Of a DNA stretch of 64,000 bases, positions 1-12,000 are shown one piece after another. The position numbers and the translations under genes were made by a program. The notes under the pieces were generated by a model that was not told the DNA's origin, made no database searches, and saw only the letters and a list, made by a program, of their open reading frames with translations. Origin of the DNA: Nocardia jejuensis NBRC 103114 (GTDB lineage: Bacteria; Actinomycetota; Actinomycetes; Mycobacteriales; Mycobacteriaceae); assembly GCF_001613145.1 (NCBI RefSeq), contig NZ_BDBU01000018.1:1-64000 (forward strand). The letters run 5' to 3'. Within the stretch, counting starts at the first letter, position 1. Each line of letters starts with the position of its first letter.

Positions 1-3000
1 AGGCGCTCGAAGATGCCGGGATCGAACCGGAGAGCTTGAAGGGAAGTGCGACAGGGGTTTACGCGGGCCTGATGTACCACGACTATCCGGACAGTGATGG
101 GTTCGGCGCCGTGGCCTCGGGTCGGGTGTCGTATGCGCTGGGTCTGGAGGGTCCCGCCGTCACGGTGGATACGGCGTGTTCGTCGTCGCTGGTGGCGTTG
201 CATCTGGCCGGGCAGGCGGTGCGGTCCGGTGAATGCGACCTGGCTCTGGTCGGCGGTGTGACCGTGATGGCGACACCACACATGTTCGTGGAGTTCTCGC
301 GGCAGCAGGGGCTTTCGCCGGATGGGCGATGCCGTTCGTTCTCCGGTGCCGCCGATGGCACCGGGTGGGCCGAGGGTGTGGGCGTCCTGGTTGTCGAACG
401 GCTGTCGCGTGCAACGGAGTTGGGTCATCGGGTGTTGGCGGTGGTGGCGGGTTCGGCGGTGAATCAGGATGGTGCGTCCAATGGTTTGACCGCGCCGAAC
501 GGTCCGTCGCAGCAGCGGGTGATTCGTCAGGCGCTGGCCAATGCGGGGCTCGATGTCGGTGATGTGGATGTGGTGGAGGCACATGGCACCGGTACGAGGT
601 TGGGTGATCCGATCGAGGCGCAGGCGCTGTTGGCGACGTACGGTCAGCGCGAAGGTGGTGAGCCGCTGCGCTTGGGGTCGATCAAATCCAACATGGGTCA
701 CGCTCAGGCCGCTGCGGGTGTGGCGGGTGTGATCAAGATGGTGCAGGCCATGCGCTTCGAGCGGATGCCTGCGACGTTGCATGTGGATGAGCCGTCGCCG
801 CATGTGGATTGGGCGTCGGGTCGGGTGGAGTTGTTGACCGAGGCGCGTGAGTGGCCGCGTAACGGTCGCCCTCGGCGTGCGGCGGTGTCCTCGTTCGGGA
901 TCTCGGGGACAAATGCCCATGTCATCCTCGAAGAACCACCGGCTGTCACGGAAATCGCGGCAGGGGAGAAGGATTCGGTGATACCGGAACCGCGGCCGCT
1001 GCCCTGGGTGATCTCCGCGAAGACCGCGGCGTCGCTGCGCGGACAGGCTGATCGGCTCCGGCGCTTCGGCAGTTCGTCCTCGGTGTCGGCCGCGGACGTG
1101 GCGGTGTCCCTGGCCGGCCGTTCGCTCTTCGAGCACCGAGCCGTCGTCATCGGTTCCGGTACAACGGAACTGCTCGCGGGATTGGACGCACTGGGCGCAT
1201 ACGGCACCACTGCCGGAGTGGTTACGGGCCGGGCGGAACCCGGACGCACCGGCCTGGTGTTCTCGGGGCAGGGCTCCCAGCGACTCGGAATGGGCAAGGA
1301 GCTGGCGTCCGCGTTCCCCGTGTTCGCTGCGGCGCTCGAGGAGGTCCTCGCGGAACTGGATCGCTGGCTGGATCGGCCTCTGCGCGAAGTCATGTGGGGT
1401 GGCGACGAGGCCCTGCTGCGTTCGACTCGGTACGCGCAGCCGGCGCTGTTCGCCGTCGAAGTCGCGCTCTTTCGGCTCGTGCGATCGTGGGGCGTCGGGG
1501 TCGATGCTGTCATGGGGCATTCGGTCGGCGAGATCGCCGCCGCGCATGTGGCCGGGGCGTTGTCCCTGATGGATTCGGCGCGCCTGGTGGCGGTGCGCGG
1601 CCGGCTCATGCAGGCCCTGCCCGCCGACGGAGCCATGCTCGCCATCCGTGCCCGCGAGAGCGACATCGAGGATCTGCTGTCCACCGACGTGAGCGTGGCG
1701 GCGGTGAACGGGCCTATGTCGCTGGTGATTTCGGGCGCCGTCGCCGCAGTCGAGGCAATCGCGAGACTCTGTGCCGAACGCGGTCACACGACGAGCAGAC
1801 TGCGCGTCTCACATGCGTTCCACTCGGCACTCATGGATCCGATGCTCGAGGATTTCGCCGCCGAGATCGCCGGGATCTCGATCACCGAACCGCACATTCC
1901 GGTGCTGTCCAACCTGACCGGGCAACCAGCCGGTCCCGGCTACGCGACGCCTCGATACTGGGTGGAGCATGTGCGCCGACCGGTGAGATTCGCCGACGGT
2001 GTCGTGGCCATGTCCGCTGCGGGGGTGTCGCGTTTCCTCGAGATGGGTCCCGGCGCGGCGCTGACCGCGATGATCGCCGAATCGGTCGATCCCGCGGTGG
2101 CGGTCGCGAGCCTGCGTGCGACCGTTCCGGAGCCCTCGGCATTGCTGACCGCGGTCGCCCACCTGTTCACCGCGGGTGGGGCAGTGGACTGGAGCGCGGT
2201 GACCGACGGTGCCGGCGGCCGGCGAGTTTCGCTGCCGCCGTATGTGTTCGATCGGCAACGGTACTGGCGCGATCAGTCCTCGCGTACACCGATGGCCGGG
2301 CTCGGTCTCCCCACACTCGAACACCCGCTGCTGAACGTGGTGGTGGAGTCGCCGGACAGTCGCAGACTGGTGGTGACCGGTGGGCTGTCGCGCGCTGCGA
2401 TGCCTTGGCTGGCCGACCATGCCGTGTTCGATCGGGTCCTGTTGCCGGGCACGGGATTCGTCGATCTCGTGACCGCTGTCGCCGAGCGGCTGGACGGTGC
2501 GATGGTGCGGGAGCTGACCATCACCGCACCGCTGGTGCTCACCGATGTTCCTGTCGCGCTGCGGATCATCGTCGATGAGCCCGATGCCGAACACGTACGA
2601 GCCGTCACTGTCTATGCCCGCGCGGAGGCTGGAACGGACAACGACACAGCGGAGATCGGCGCACGTCCGTGGTCCGTGCACGCCGAAGGACTCATCGCGC
2701 CACCGGAATCGGCTCCCCGGCCGGTGCCCGAGCTGCGAGACTGGCCGCCCGCCGGGGCCCGCGCGATGGATCTCGACCGAGCATACGAAACTCTGGCCGA
2801 GCGCGGTTATCGGTACGGGCCGGTATTTCAGGGGCTGTCGCGGGTGTGGCGTACCGATACCGCGACGTTCGTCGAGGCGGCCCTACCGGACGGCGGCGGC
2901 ACGCCCGGGTTCGGCATTCATCCCGCGCTCCTGGACGCAGTGTTTCAGGCTGTGCTGCTGACCTCCGGTAACGACGAGCAAGTCGTCCTGCCGTTCGCAT

Positions 3001-6000
3001 GGTCCGGTGTGCGGTTACACGCCGAGGGCGCGACCAAGGTCCGGGCGCGTTTGCAGGTCGTCGCACCCGGCAAGGTCACGCTCGACGTGGCGGATTCGTC
3101 CGGTCGTCCGGTCATGACAGTGGAATCGCTGTCGCTGCGGCCGATTTCGGCTGAGCGACTGGCGGGCGCCCTCGCGGCCACGGCAACCGAGGGCCTGCAC
3201 CATATGCGCTGGATTTCGGTCGGCACCGATCTCGGTCGGGGCGGGACCACCGGGGTCCGAATCGCCGGCATCACCGAGCAGGACTGCCTGTCGCACTTGA
3301 TGAACGGGGACGATCTACCCGGTGCGACGCACGAGGCGGTGGCATTGCGATGCGTACCCGACTCGGGAGTAGATCGCGCCACAACCGATCTCGACATGGC
3401 CGCGCGAGCCCACACTCTCACCGGACGTGCGCTGTCAGTGCTCCAGGAATGGCTGTCCGAGGATCGGTCCGCGAGGAGACTGGTGGTGCTCACCAGGGGA
3501 GCGGTCGAGACCGACGGCTGTCCGGCCACCGACCTGGCCGCTGCGGCGGTGTGGGGGCTGGTGTCGTCGGTTCAGTCCGAACATCCTGGTCGAATCGTGT
3601 TGCTGGACAGTGATATTCCGATCGATGGGACTGTTGTCGGGCGGGCGCTGGCGCGGGTGTCCGCAGAGGAATCGCAGATCGCCCTGCGGGGTGATCAGGT
3701 GCTGGTGCCGAGGCTCGAGCGCGTGGACACCGTAGCGGTCGTTCCCGCCGCCGGCCCGTGGCAGCTGGACGTCACCGAGGTGGGCACGCTGGAGAACGTC
3801 CGATTGCTCTCGACGGTTCACGAACCGCCGACGGCGGGTCAGGTGCGCGTCGCGACCCGAGCAGTCGGCCTGAATTTCCGCGATGCGCTCATCGCCTTGG
3901 GAATGTATCCCGGACAGGATGCCGGGATCGGCAGCGAGGCCGCCGGCGTGATCACGCAGGTGGGTCCGGGAGTGACCGGGTTCACGCCCGGAGACCGCGT
4001 CATGGGGATCTTCGGGGATGGGATCGGATCGGAGTCGACCACCGATCAGCGAATGATCGTACGGATTCCGTCCGGGTTGTCCTTCGCGCAGGCCGCGGCC
4101 GTCCCGGTGGCATTCGCCACCGCCTATCTCGGATTGTTCGAACTCGCCGACCTTCAGGCGCACGATCGCGTGCTCGTTCACGCGGCCACCGGCGGTGTGG
4201 GACACGCCGCGGTTCAACTCGCCCGATACCGTGGCGCCGAGGTCTTCGCCACGGCGAGTCCGGCGAAGTGGAGCGTGCTGCGGTCGATGGGTGTCGACGA
4301 GTCGCACATCGGCAACTCCCGGACGCTCGACTTCGAGTCGAAGTTTCTGGCGGCCACCGGGGGTCGCGGTGTGGACGTGGTATTGGACGCTCTCGCAGGC
4401 GAATTCGTCGACGCCTCGATGCGGCTGATGCCGCGTGGCGGCCGATTCATGGAGATGGGCAAAACCGATCCCCGCGACCCGCTGGTGATTGCCGCGAAGT
4501 ACCCCGGCGTGGACTATCGACCCTTCGACCTGCTGCGCGTCGGCCCCGATCTCATTCAGCGGATTCTGACCGACCTCGTCGGTCTGTTCGACAGAGGCCT
4601 GCTCACACCCCCGCCGGTCATGCAGTGGGGCATCGAGAACGTGTGCGAGGCACTGCGATACCTGAGCCAGGCCCGGCACATCGGCAAGCTGGTGCTGACG
4701 GTTCCGCCCCCTGTTTCCGACGGCGCGGTACTGGTATCGGGTGGGACAGGTGGTCTGGGGGCGGTACTGGCCCAGCACCTCGTCGATGCGCATGGGGTGC
4801 GGGACCTGGTCCTGGTCAGCCGCAGCGGGCCGGACACACCCGATGTGGGCGTGCTGGTGGAGCGACTGCGCTCCGCCGGTGCACGGGTTCGAGTCGAGTC
4901 CTGCGATATCGCGGATCGAGTCGCGGTGAGCGGGTTGGTGTCTCGGATCGTCGCGTCGGGTCGGCTCACGGGCGTGGTGCACGCGGCGGGAGTGCTCGAC
5001 GATGGTGTGTTCGAGTCGTTGACCGAGCATCGATTGCGGAGTGTGCTTGCTCCCAAGGTCGACGGTGGCTGGAACCTGCACGAGGCGACCGCGGGCCTCG
5101 ATCTGTCGTTGTTCGCGGTGTTCTCCTCGATCGCGGGCGTCCTGGGCACACCTGGGCAGGCGAACTACGCCGCGGGCAACCGCTTCCTGGATGGGTTGGT
5201 CTCGTATCGGCGGACGCACGGACTGCCCGGCGTTTCCCTGGCCTGGGGTCTGTGGGATCAGGCCACGGGGATGACCGGGGGTTTGTCCGCTGACGACGTC
5301 TCACGGATGAACCGCACGGGTTTGGTCGCGATGACAACCGCGGAGGGTCTCACACTGTGGGATGCCGCGCTGGTTTCCGGTCACTCCCTGGTGGTCCCCG
5401 CCCGTGTGGACCGAATCAGCGTGCGTGCCTTGGCCGAACAACGCAGGTTGCCGCTTCTGCTGTCGAGGCTCGCTGGGGCCTCACGTGCGAAGGCTGCGTC
5501 GGATGATCAGGTGGACGAGCCCCGCCTGCTGGATCGCCTGGCCGGCGCGAGCGACGATCGCCGGTACGAACTCGCGTTGGACTTGGTGCGCGAGCAGGCC
5601 GCCGCGGTCCTGGGGCATTCCGGCTCGAATGCGATCGAGGCGCGAAAGCCGTTCGAGGAATTGGGCTTCGACTCGCTCGGCGCTGTCGAGTTCCGCAACC
5701 GTATGAACGCGAAGACCGGCCTGGCTTTGCCGACCACCGTCATGTTCGACTATCCCAACGCGGAAGCGCTCGCCCTGCACATCCGCGATCTGACTGCGAA
5801 TTCCGCAGGGGCGCAACCGGATCAGTCCTCGGACGAAGAGACCGAACTGCGGCGACTGCTGCTCGGCATTCCCCTGTCGACCCTGCGGGAAACAGGGCTG
5901 CTGAGCAGTCTGATGGAACTTGCGGGTGCGCCCGCCCTCGACGTCGGTGACGGGGCCGACGGCGGGGATATCGACGGCATGGATGCCGAGAGTTTGATTC

Positions 6001-6062
6001 GCCGTGCCTTGAACGCCGACCTGTTCGATGAGCACGAATCTGCCGTGGAGGAAAACAAATGA
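1..6062 (+). CDS. Type I modular PKS, 5'-truncated: KS(partial)-AT-DH-ER-KR-ACP, fully reducing module
   Basis: The reading frame is open from the first bases, entering inside a ketosynthase, so the gene starts upstream of the window. In order: KS remainder with DTACSSS, EAHGTGT and KSNMGH (to about nt 930); AT about 1250-2270 with GHSVGEI and HAFHS, the malonyl-CoA signature; DH about 2320-3160; ER about 3755-4705 with the NADPH motif ATGGVG; KR about 4715-5350 with LDD and catalytic Ser/Tyr/Asn (B-type); ACP about 5575-5790 with GFDSL; then an acidic C-terminal docking tail. It should add malonate and reduce fully to a saturated two-carbon unit. Oddity: the DH motif HxxxGxxxxP reads HAVFDRVLLP (Gly to Asp, nt 2430-2432), while its DxxxQ and GYxYGPxF motifs are kept. 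The stop overlaps the next start (ATGA). More modules may lie upstream. Domain calls are secure; extender choice is motif-based. Confidence 0.95.
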   Translation, partial: ALEDAGIEPESLKGSATGVYAGLMYHDYPDSDGFGAVASGRVSYALGLEGPAVTVDTACSSSLVALHLAGQAVRSGECDLALVGGVTVMATPHMFVEFSRQQGLSPDGRCRSFSGAADGTGWAEGVGVLVVERLSRATELGHRVLAVVAGSAVNQDGASNGLTAPNGPSQQRVIRQALANAGLDVGDVDVVEAHGTGTRLGDPIEAQALLATYGQREGGEPLRLGSIKSNMGHAQAAAGVAGVIKMVQAMRFERMPATLHVDEPSPHVDWASGRVELLTEAREWPRNGRPRRAAVSSFGISGTNAHVILEEPPAVTEIAAGEKDSVIPEPRPLPWVISAKTAASLRGQADRLRRFGSSSSVSAADVAVSLAGRSLFEHRAVVIGSGTTELLAGLDALGAYGTTAGVVTGRAEPGRTGLVFSGQGSQRLGMGKELASAFPVFAAALEEVLAELDRWLDRPLREVMWGGDEALLRSTRYAQPALFAVEVALFRLVRSWGVGVDAVMGHSVGEIAAAHVAGALSLMDSARLVAVRGRLMQALPADGAMLAIRARESDIEDLLSTDVSVAAVNGPMSLVISGAVAAVEAIARLCAERGHTTSRLRVSHAFHSALMDPMLEDFAAEIAGISITEPHIPVLSNLTGQPAGPGYATPRYWVEHVRRPVRFADGVVAMSAAGVSRFLEMGPGAALTAMIAESVDPAVAVASLRATVPEPSALLTAVAHLFTAGGAVDWSAVTDGAGGRRVSLPPYVFDRQRYWRDQSSRTPMAGLGLPTLEHPLLNVVVESPDSRRLVVTGGLSRAAMPWLADHAVFDRVLLPGTGFVDLVTAVAERLDGAMVRELTITAPLVLTDVPVALRIIVDEPDAEHVRAVTVYARAEAGTDNDTAEIGARPWSVHAEGLIAPPESAPRPVPELRDWPPAGARAMDLDRAYETLAERGYRYGPVFQGLSRVWRTDTATFVEAALPDGGGTPGFGIHPALLDAVFQAVLLTSGNDEQVVLPFAWSGVRLHAEGATKVRARLQVVAPGKVTLDVADSSGRPVMTVESLSLRPISAERLAGALAATATEGLHHMRWISVGTDLGRGGTTGVRIAGITEQDCLSHLMNGDDLPGATHEAVALRCVPDSGVDRATTDLDMAARAHTLTGRALSVLQEWLSEDRSARRLVVLTRGAVETDGCPATDLAAAAVWGLVSSVQSEHPGRIVLLDSDIPIDGTVVGRALARVSAEESQIALRGDQVLVPRLERVDTVAVVPAAGPWQLDVTEVGTLENVRLLSTVHEPPTAGQVRVATRAVGLNFRDALIALGMYPGQDAGIGSEAAGVITQVGPGVTGFTPGDRVMGIFGDGIGSESTTDQRMIVRIPSGLSFAQAAAVPVAFATAYLGLFELADLQAHDRVLVHAATGGVGHAAVQLARYRGAEVFATASPAKWSVLRSMGVDESHIGNSRTLDFESKFLAATGGRGVDVVLDALAGEFVDASMRLMPRGGRFMEMGKTDPRDPLVIAAKYPGVDYRPFDLLRVGPDLIQRILTDLVGLFDRGLLTPPPVMQWGIENVCEALRYLSQARHIGKLVLTVPPPVSDGAVLVSGGTGGLGAVLAQHLVDAHGVRDLVLVSRSGPDTPDVGVLVERLRSAGARVRVESCDIADRVAVSGLVSRIVASGRLTGVVHAAGVLDDGVFESLTEHRLRSVLAPKVDGGWNLHEATAGLDLSLFAVFSSIAGVLGTPGQANYAAGNRFLDGLVSYRRTHGLPGVSLAWGLWDQATGMTGGLSADDVSRMNRTGLVAMTTAEGLTLWDAALVSGHSLVVPARVDRISVRALAEQRRLPLLLSRLAGASRAKAASDDQVDEPRLLDRLAGASDDRRYELALDLVREQAAAVLGHSGSNAIEARKPFEELGFDSLGAVEFRNRMNAKTGLALPTTVMFDYPNAEALALHIRDLTANSAGAQPDQSSDEETELRRLLLGIPLSTLRETGLLSSLMELAGAPALDVGDGADGGDIDGMDAESLIRRALNADLFDEHESAVEENK
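419..930 (+). repeat. Homogenised KS block, copy 1
   Basis: The 3' half of this KS is nearly identical in DNA to copies at 6901, 17399 and 22829. It favours codons ending in T or G (ggt, gtg, ttg), unlike the more C-rich third positions of the adjoining DH and KR regions. This points to gene conversion among modules. Confidence 0.7.
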
Positions 6063-9000
6063 CCGGCGTCTCCGATTCGAATCTTCTCGACGCGCTGCGC
6101 GCCTCGATGAAGCAGGTGGAACGACTGCGCCGCGAGAACCGCGGCCTGCTCGGGAAATCGGCGCCGGAGCCCTTGGCGATCGTGGGTATGGGCTGCCGGT
6201 ATCCGGGTGGTGTGACCTCCGCGCACGGACTGTGGGAGATGGTCGATTCCGCCGCCGACGCCATCGGGGACTTTCCTCGCCGGCGCGGCTGGGACGTGGA
6301 CGGACTGTACGATCCGCAACCCGGCACGGCCGGGAAGACATACGCGCGCTCGGGTGGATTCCTTTACGACGCAGGCGAGTTCGACGCAGAGTTCTTCGGC
6401 ATCAGCCCCCGGGAAGCCCTCGGGATGGATCCGCAGCAACGTCAGTTGCTCGAGGTGTCCTGGGAAGCGCTCGAGGACGCCGGTATCGACCCCGAGACGC
6501 TGCGCGGCACCAGTACGGGTGTTTATGTCGGCGTCGCCTCGCTGGCCAGATACGGCACGGCGGGCAACGGGATTCCCGCTACCGCGCCGAGTGTCGCGTC
6601 CGGTCGGGTGTCGTATGTGCTGGGTTTGGAAGGACCGGCCGTCACGGTGGATACGGCGTGTTCGTCGTCGCTGGTGGCGTTGCATCTGGCCGGGCAGGCG
6701 GTGCGGTCCGGGGAATGCGACCTCGCACTGGTAGGCGGCGTCACGGTGATGGCGACACCGGAACTGTTCGTGGAGTTCTCCCGGCAGCAGGGGCTTTCGG
6801 CCGATGGGCGATGCCGTTCGTTCTCGGCCTCGGCCGATGGGACGGGCTGGGGCGAGGGTGTGGGTGTGCTGGTTGTCGAACGACTTTCGCGCGCACAGCA
6901 ATTGGGTCATCGGGTGTTGGCGGTGGTGGCGGGTTCGGCGGTGAATCAGGATGGTGCGTCCAATGGTTTGACCGCGCCGAACGGTCCCTCGCAGCAGCGG
7001 GTGATTCGTCAGGCGCTGAGCAATGCCGGACTCGGTATCGGTGATGTGGATGTGGTGGAGGCGCACGGGACCGGTACCAGGTTGGGTGATCCGATCGAGG
7101 CGCAGGCCCTTTTGGCGACGTACGGCCGGCGCGAAGGTGGTGAGCCGCTGCGTCTGGGTTCGATCAAGTCGAATTTCGGTCATACGCAGGCCGCTGCGGG
7201 TGTGGCGGGTGTGATCAAGATGGTGCAGGCCATGCGCTTCGAGCGGATGCCCGCGACGTTGCATGTGGATACGCCGTCGCCGCATGTGGAGTGGTCTGCG
7301 GGTCGGGTGGAGTTGTTGACCGAGGCGCGTGAGTGGCCGCGTAGTGGTCGCCCTCGGCGTGCGGCGGTGTCGTCGTTCGGGATCTCGGGGACCAATGCCC
7401 ATGTCATCCTCGAAGAAGCGCCGCCGGTTGAAACAATTGCAGCCCAGCAAGACTCGGCGCTTCCGACGCAGATACTGCCGTGGGTGTTGTCTGCCAAGAG
7501 CGCCGCGTCGCTCACGGCACAGGCCGCCCGTCTTCGCGAATTCGTGACCGGCGCCGATGTCTCGGCCGCCGATGTCTCCGCGGCACTCGCCCGGCGCAGC
7601 GTATTCTCCTACCGCGCTGTCGTTCTCGGATCGGACCTCGCGCAGCTGACCGCCGGGTTGGATGCCGTGGTACCGGTGTCGCCCGTCGGTGCGACCGGAC
7701 GGACCGCTCTGGTGTTTCCGGGGCAGGGTTCGCAGTGGATCGGCATGGGCCGGGAATTGCTGCACAGCTCGGCTGTATTCGCCGACCACATGCGTGCGGT
7801 CGATCAGGCGCTCTCGACGCTGGTGGAATGGTCGCTGCTGGAGGTGATTTCGGAAACCGCCGGGGACGTGGATCCCGAGCGGGTGGATGTGGTCCAGCCG
7901 CTGTTGTTCGCGATGATGACATCGCTGGCACGGTGGTGGGAATCGATCGGTGTTCGTCCCGACGTGGTGATCGGGCACTCTCAAGGTGAGATCGCGGCGG
8001 CGTACATAGCGGGTGGCCTCTCGCTGGAGGACGCGGTGCGGGTGGTGGTGGGACGCAGCCGCGCGATAGCGGCGATCGCCGGGTCGGGCGCGATGGTCTC
8101 GGTGGCCGTGCCGGCCGACCGGGCCCGTGAGTTGATCGGCGGCTGGGGCGCCGCCTTGAGTATCGCGGCGGTGAACGGCCCCGCCGCGACGGTGATCTCC
8201 GGCGACGCACTCGCGTGTGCCGAACTCGTCCTCGCGTGCGAACGCCAGGGGGTTCGGGCGCGACGGATTCCGGTGGACTATGCCTCACATTCGGAACAGG
8301 TCGCGCGGGTGCGGGATTCGGTCCTCGATGCGCTGGCCGGCATCACGCCGCGCACGGTGGCGGACGGTGGACCGGTGTTCGTCTCCACGGTCACCGGTCG
8401 GCCGATGGATACCGCGGAGTTGACCGCGGAGTACTGGTACACGAATCTGCGCGAGACGGTCGACTTCGAGCGGGCGGTGGAATCGGCGTTCGAGATCGGC
8501 TGCCGGATTTTCGTGGAGTCGAGCCCGCATCCGGTACTGACGACCAGTACTCACGACATCACCGGCATGCTGATCGAAAGCCGCGGCGACAGAGCGGAAG
8601 CCGGCACCGAATCCACGGAATACCCGGTGATAGTGGAGTCGTTGCGCCGTGACGACGGCGGCGAGCGACGCTTGCTCTCCTCCGCGGCGGCCGTGTTCAC
8701 AGGAGGCGGCGCGGTCGACTGGCCCGCGATCGCCACGGCGGCCGGTGGACGATGGATATCGCTGCCTCCGTACGCCTTCGAGCATCGGCATTTCTGGCAG
8801 GCGGCGGCGACCGCCGACGCGGCGGGATTCGGTCTGCGCTCGGCCGAGCATCCGCTGCTGAGCCTCGCGATAGAACCCGCGGACGCGGGAGAGTTGGTGC
8901 TCACCGGCCGAGTCTCGCTCAGTGCTATGCCGTGGCTGGCCGATCACGCGGTGTTCGGGCGCGTACTGTTCCCCGGAACCGGATTCGTGGATCTGGTCCT

Positions 9001-12000
9001 GCACGCGGCCGACCAGCTCGATTGCGACCTGGTGCGGGAACTGACACTGCGCAGCCCCCTGATCGTGCCGTCCGAGGGCGCGATTCAGCTGCAGGTGATC
9101 GTGGGGGGCGAGACCGATGCGGTAGCCGAGCGCAGCCGCCGGGTGTCGGTCTACTCCCGACCCGACGACGGAGCCGGCCTCGAGTGGATCCTGCACGCCG
9201 AGGCCACGGTTGCGATGTCGGGCCACGACCGATCCGGCCGGACGGAGCAGGAGCTCCCCGTGTGGCCACCGGCGGGCGCGACGGCAGTGGACATCTCCGG
9301 CGTTTATGAGGATCTGAACTCGCGCGGGTACGAATACGGTCCGGCGTTCCAGGGCCTGATCGGTGTGTGGCGTGTCGCGGACGAGGTATTCGTCGAGGCG
9401 GCGTTGCCGAGTACCGAGGGCCCGCAATTCGCGTTGCATCCCGCCCTGCTCGATGCCGTTCTACACGCCCTGGCCATTACCTCCGACGCCGAGCGGGTGA
9501 TGCTGCCCTTCGTGTGGTCAGGAGTGCGATTGCACGCGGTCGGTGCGCCACGGGTCCGAGCACGCGTGCGCCCGCTCGGCGGGGACAGCGTATCGATCGA
9601 GGTGTTCGACGCCGCCGGGCAACCGGTACTGACGGTGGAAACCTTACTGACGCGGCCGATTTCGGCAGATCAGCTCACGGAGGCCTCGAAGTCGATCGTC
9701 CCCGAGGGTTTGCATCGTGTGCGGTGGAACCCCGTCGTGGTCGACACGCTGAACGGTCGCACCGGAGGTATCCGATCGATAGAGCTGGCGGATGGCGGCA
9801 TCGAGGACGACCCGTGGGCGCAGCTCCCGGATGAGATCTCCGATGTCGTTCTCCTGCGATGGGCGCCCGCGGACGCCGCCGCGGACCCGATCGCCGGTGT
9901 GCACGCAGGCCTGCCGCAGGTGATGCGCACGCTGCAATCGTGGCTCGGTGAGGAGCGCTTCGCCTCGACTCACCTGGTGGTGCTGACCACGACCGCTGTC
10001 GATACCGACGACACGGCCGTGCAGGATCTCGCCGGCGCCGCTGTGTGGGGCTTGGTGGCTTCGGCGCAGTCGGAGAATCCTGGCCGGATCACACTGCTGG
10101 ACAGCGATGTCCACCTCACCGACGCCGAGGTCGCGCAGCTGCTGAGCCGGGTCGCAGACGACGAACCTCAGCTGGCATGGCATGACGGGAAACTGTTGCG
10201 GCCGCGTCTGGAGCCTGTCGAACGTGTCTCCACGGAACCGGAATCGGACGATCTACCGCGAATCGCGGACGGGGCGGTGTTGGTCACCGGCGGCACCGGC
10301 GGCCTGGGTGCGCTGGTGGCCCGGCATCTGGTGCTGGCCCACGGGGTACAGGACCTGGTGCTGACCAGCCGTCGTGGTCCGCAGGCGCCCGGCGTGGACT
10401 CGGTGGTGTCGGACCTGCGTGCTGCGGGTTCCCGGGTGCGGGTCATCGCCTGCGATGTCGCTGATCCGAATGCGGTGCGGGAATTGGTTTCCGGCATCAC
10501 CGCCGGTGCCCGGCTCAGCGGCGTGGTGCACGCGGCCGGAGTGCTCGATGACGGTGTACTTCCCTCGCTGTCCACCGAACGACTACGCGCCGTTCTGCGT
10601 CCCAAGGCCGATGGCGGCTGGAACCTGCACCAGGCCACGGCCGGTCTTGATCTGTCGCTGTTCGTGGTGTTCTCCTCGATCGCGGGGGTGCTGGGCACCC
10701 CAGGACAGGCCAATTACGCGGCGGGAAATCGCTTCTTGGACGGACTTGTCTCCTACCGGCGCGCGCACGGGTTGCCGAGTGTCTCGCTGGCCTGGGGGTT
10801 GTGGGACAGGGCTACCGGCATGACCGGGCATCTGGACAGCGGCGCGGTCACGCGTATGAATCGTGAAGGGCTGGCGGCGATGTCGACCGCGCAGGGCCTG
10901 GCGCTGTGGGACGCGTCTCTGGCGAGTGGTCGTGCGCTGCTGGTGCCCGCCCGAATCGATCGCGCGGTCCTTCGGACACACGCGGGTGCCGGTCAGCTGC
11001 GGCCGCTGCTTTCCGGCCTGGTGGGCAACGCGCGTCGAGCGGTCGCCGGCGTCGCCGACGCCACCTCGATCGGGTTGCGCGAACAGCTGATGCGGGTTCC
11101 GGCCGAACACAGGTACCCCCTCGTGCTCGATCTGATCCGCACGCAAGCGGCGTCCGTACTCGGGCACGACACGTCGGCAGCAGTCGATCCCGACCGCGCC
11201 TTCAAGGACCTGGGGTTCGATTCGCTCTCCGCGTTGCAGTTCCGCAACGCGCTCTCTGCCGCGACCGGCCTTCGCCTGCGCTCCAGCCTGGTCTTCGACT
11301 ATCCCGCCGCCGCGGTATTGGCGCGGTACCTGCTGCGGGAATGCGGCGCGAGCGAGCCGGTCACCGGGGTGAGGGCGGCAGTGGCGACAGCCGACGAGCC
11401 CCTGGTGATCGTGGGAATGGCGTGTAGGTATCCGGGTGGGGTGGATTCGCCGACCGCGCTGTGGTCCATGGTCGATCGTGAACTCGACGTGATCGGGAAC
11501 TTCCCGGCCGACCGCGGCTGGGATATCGCCGCGCTGTACGACCCGATGCCGGGCCGGGCGGGCAAAACTTATACACGCTCGGGGGGATTCCTCTGTGACG
11601 CAGGAGATTTCGATCCATCTTTCTTCGGCATCAGCCCCAAGGAAGCGCTGGCGATGGATCCACAACAGCGGCTGTTGCTCGAGGCCTCGTGGGAGGCGCT
11701 CGAAGATGCCGGAATCGATCCGCACGGCCTCAAGGGTAGCCCCACCGGCGTTTATGCCGGTTTGATGTATCACGACTACCCCGATGCCGACGGGGTCGGG
11801 GCGATCGCGTCGGGGCGAATTTCCTACGTACTGGGCCTCGAGGGTCCCGCGGTGACGGTGGATACGGCGTGTTCGTCGTCGCTCGTCGCGTTGCACCTGG
11901 CCGGGCAGGCGGTGCGGGCGGGGGAGTGCGAACTGGCTTTGGTCGGGGGCGTCACCGTCATGGCGTCACCGGAAGTGTTCGTGGAATTCTCTCGGCAGCA

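Noticed and set aside
3435..5219. Long antisense open frames across the PKS genes (also at 5822-7984, 10583-11896, 18776-21010, 34911-36335 and 36549-37988)
   Set aside because: They mirror strongly coding PKS frames, their translations are Arg/His/Pro-rich without motifs, and long antisense frames are expected in high-G+C DNA.
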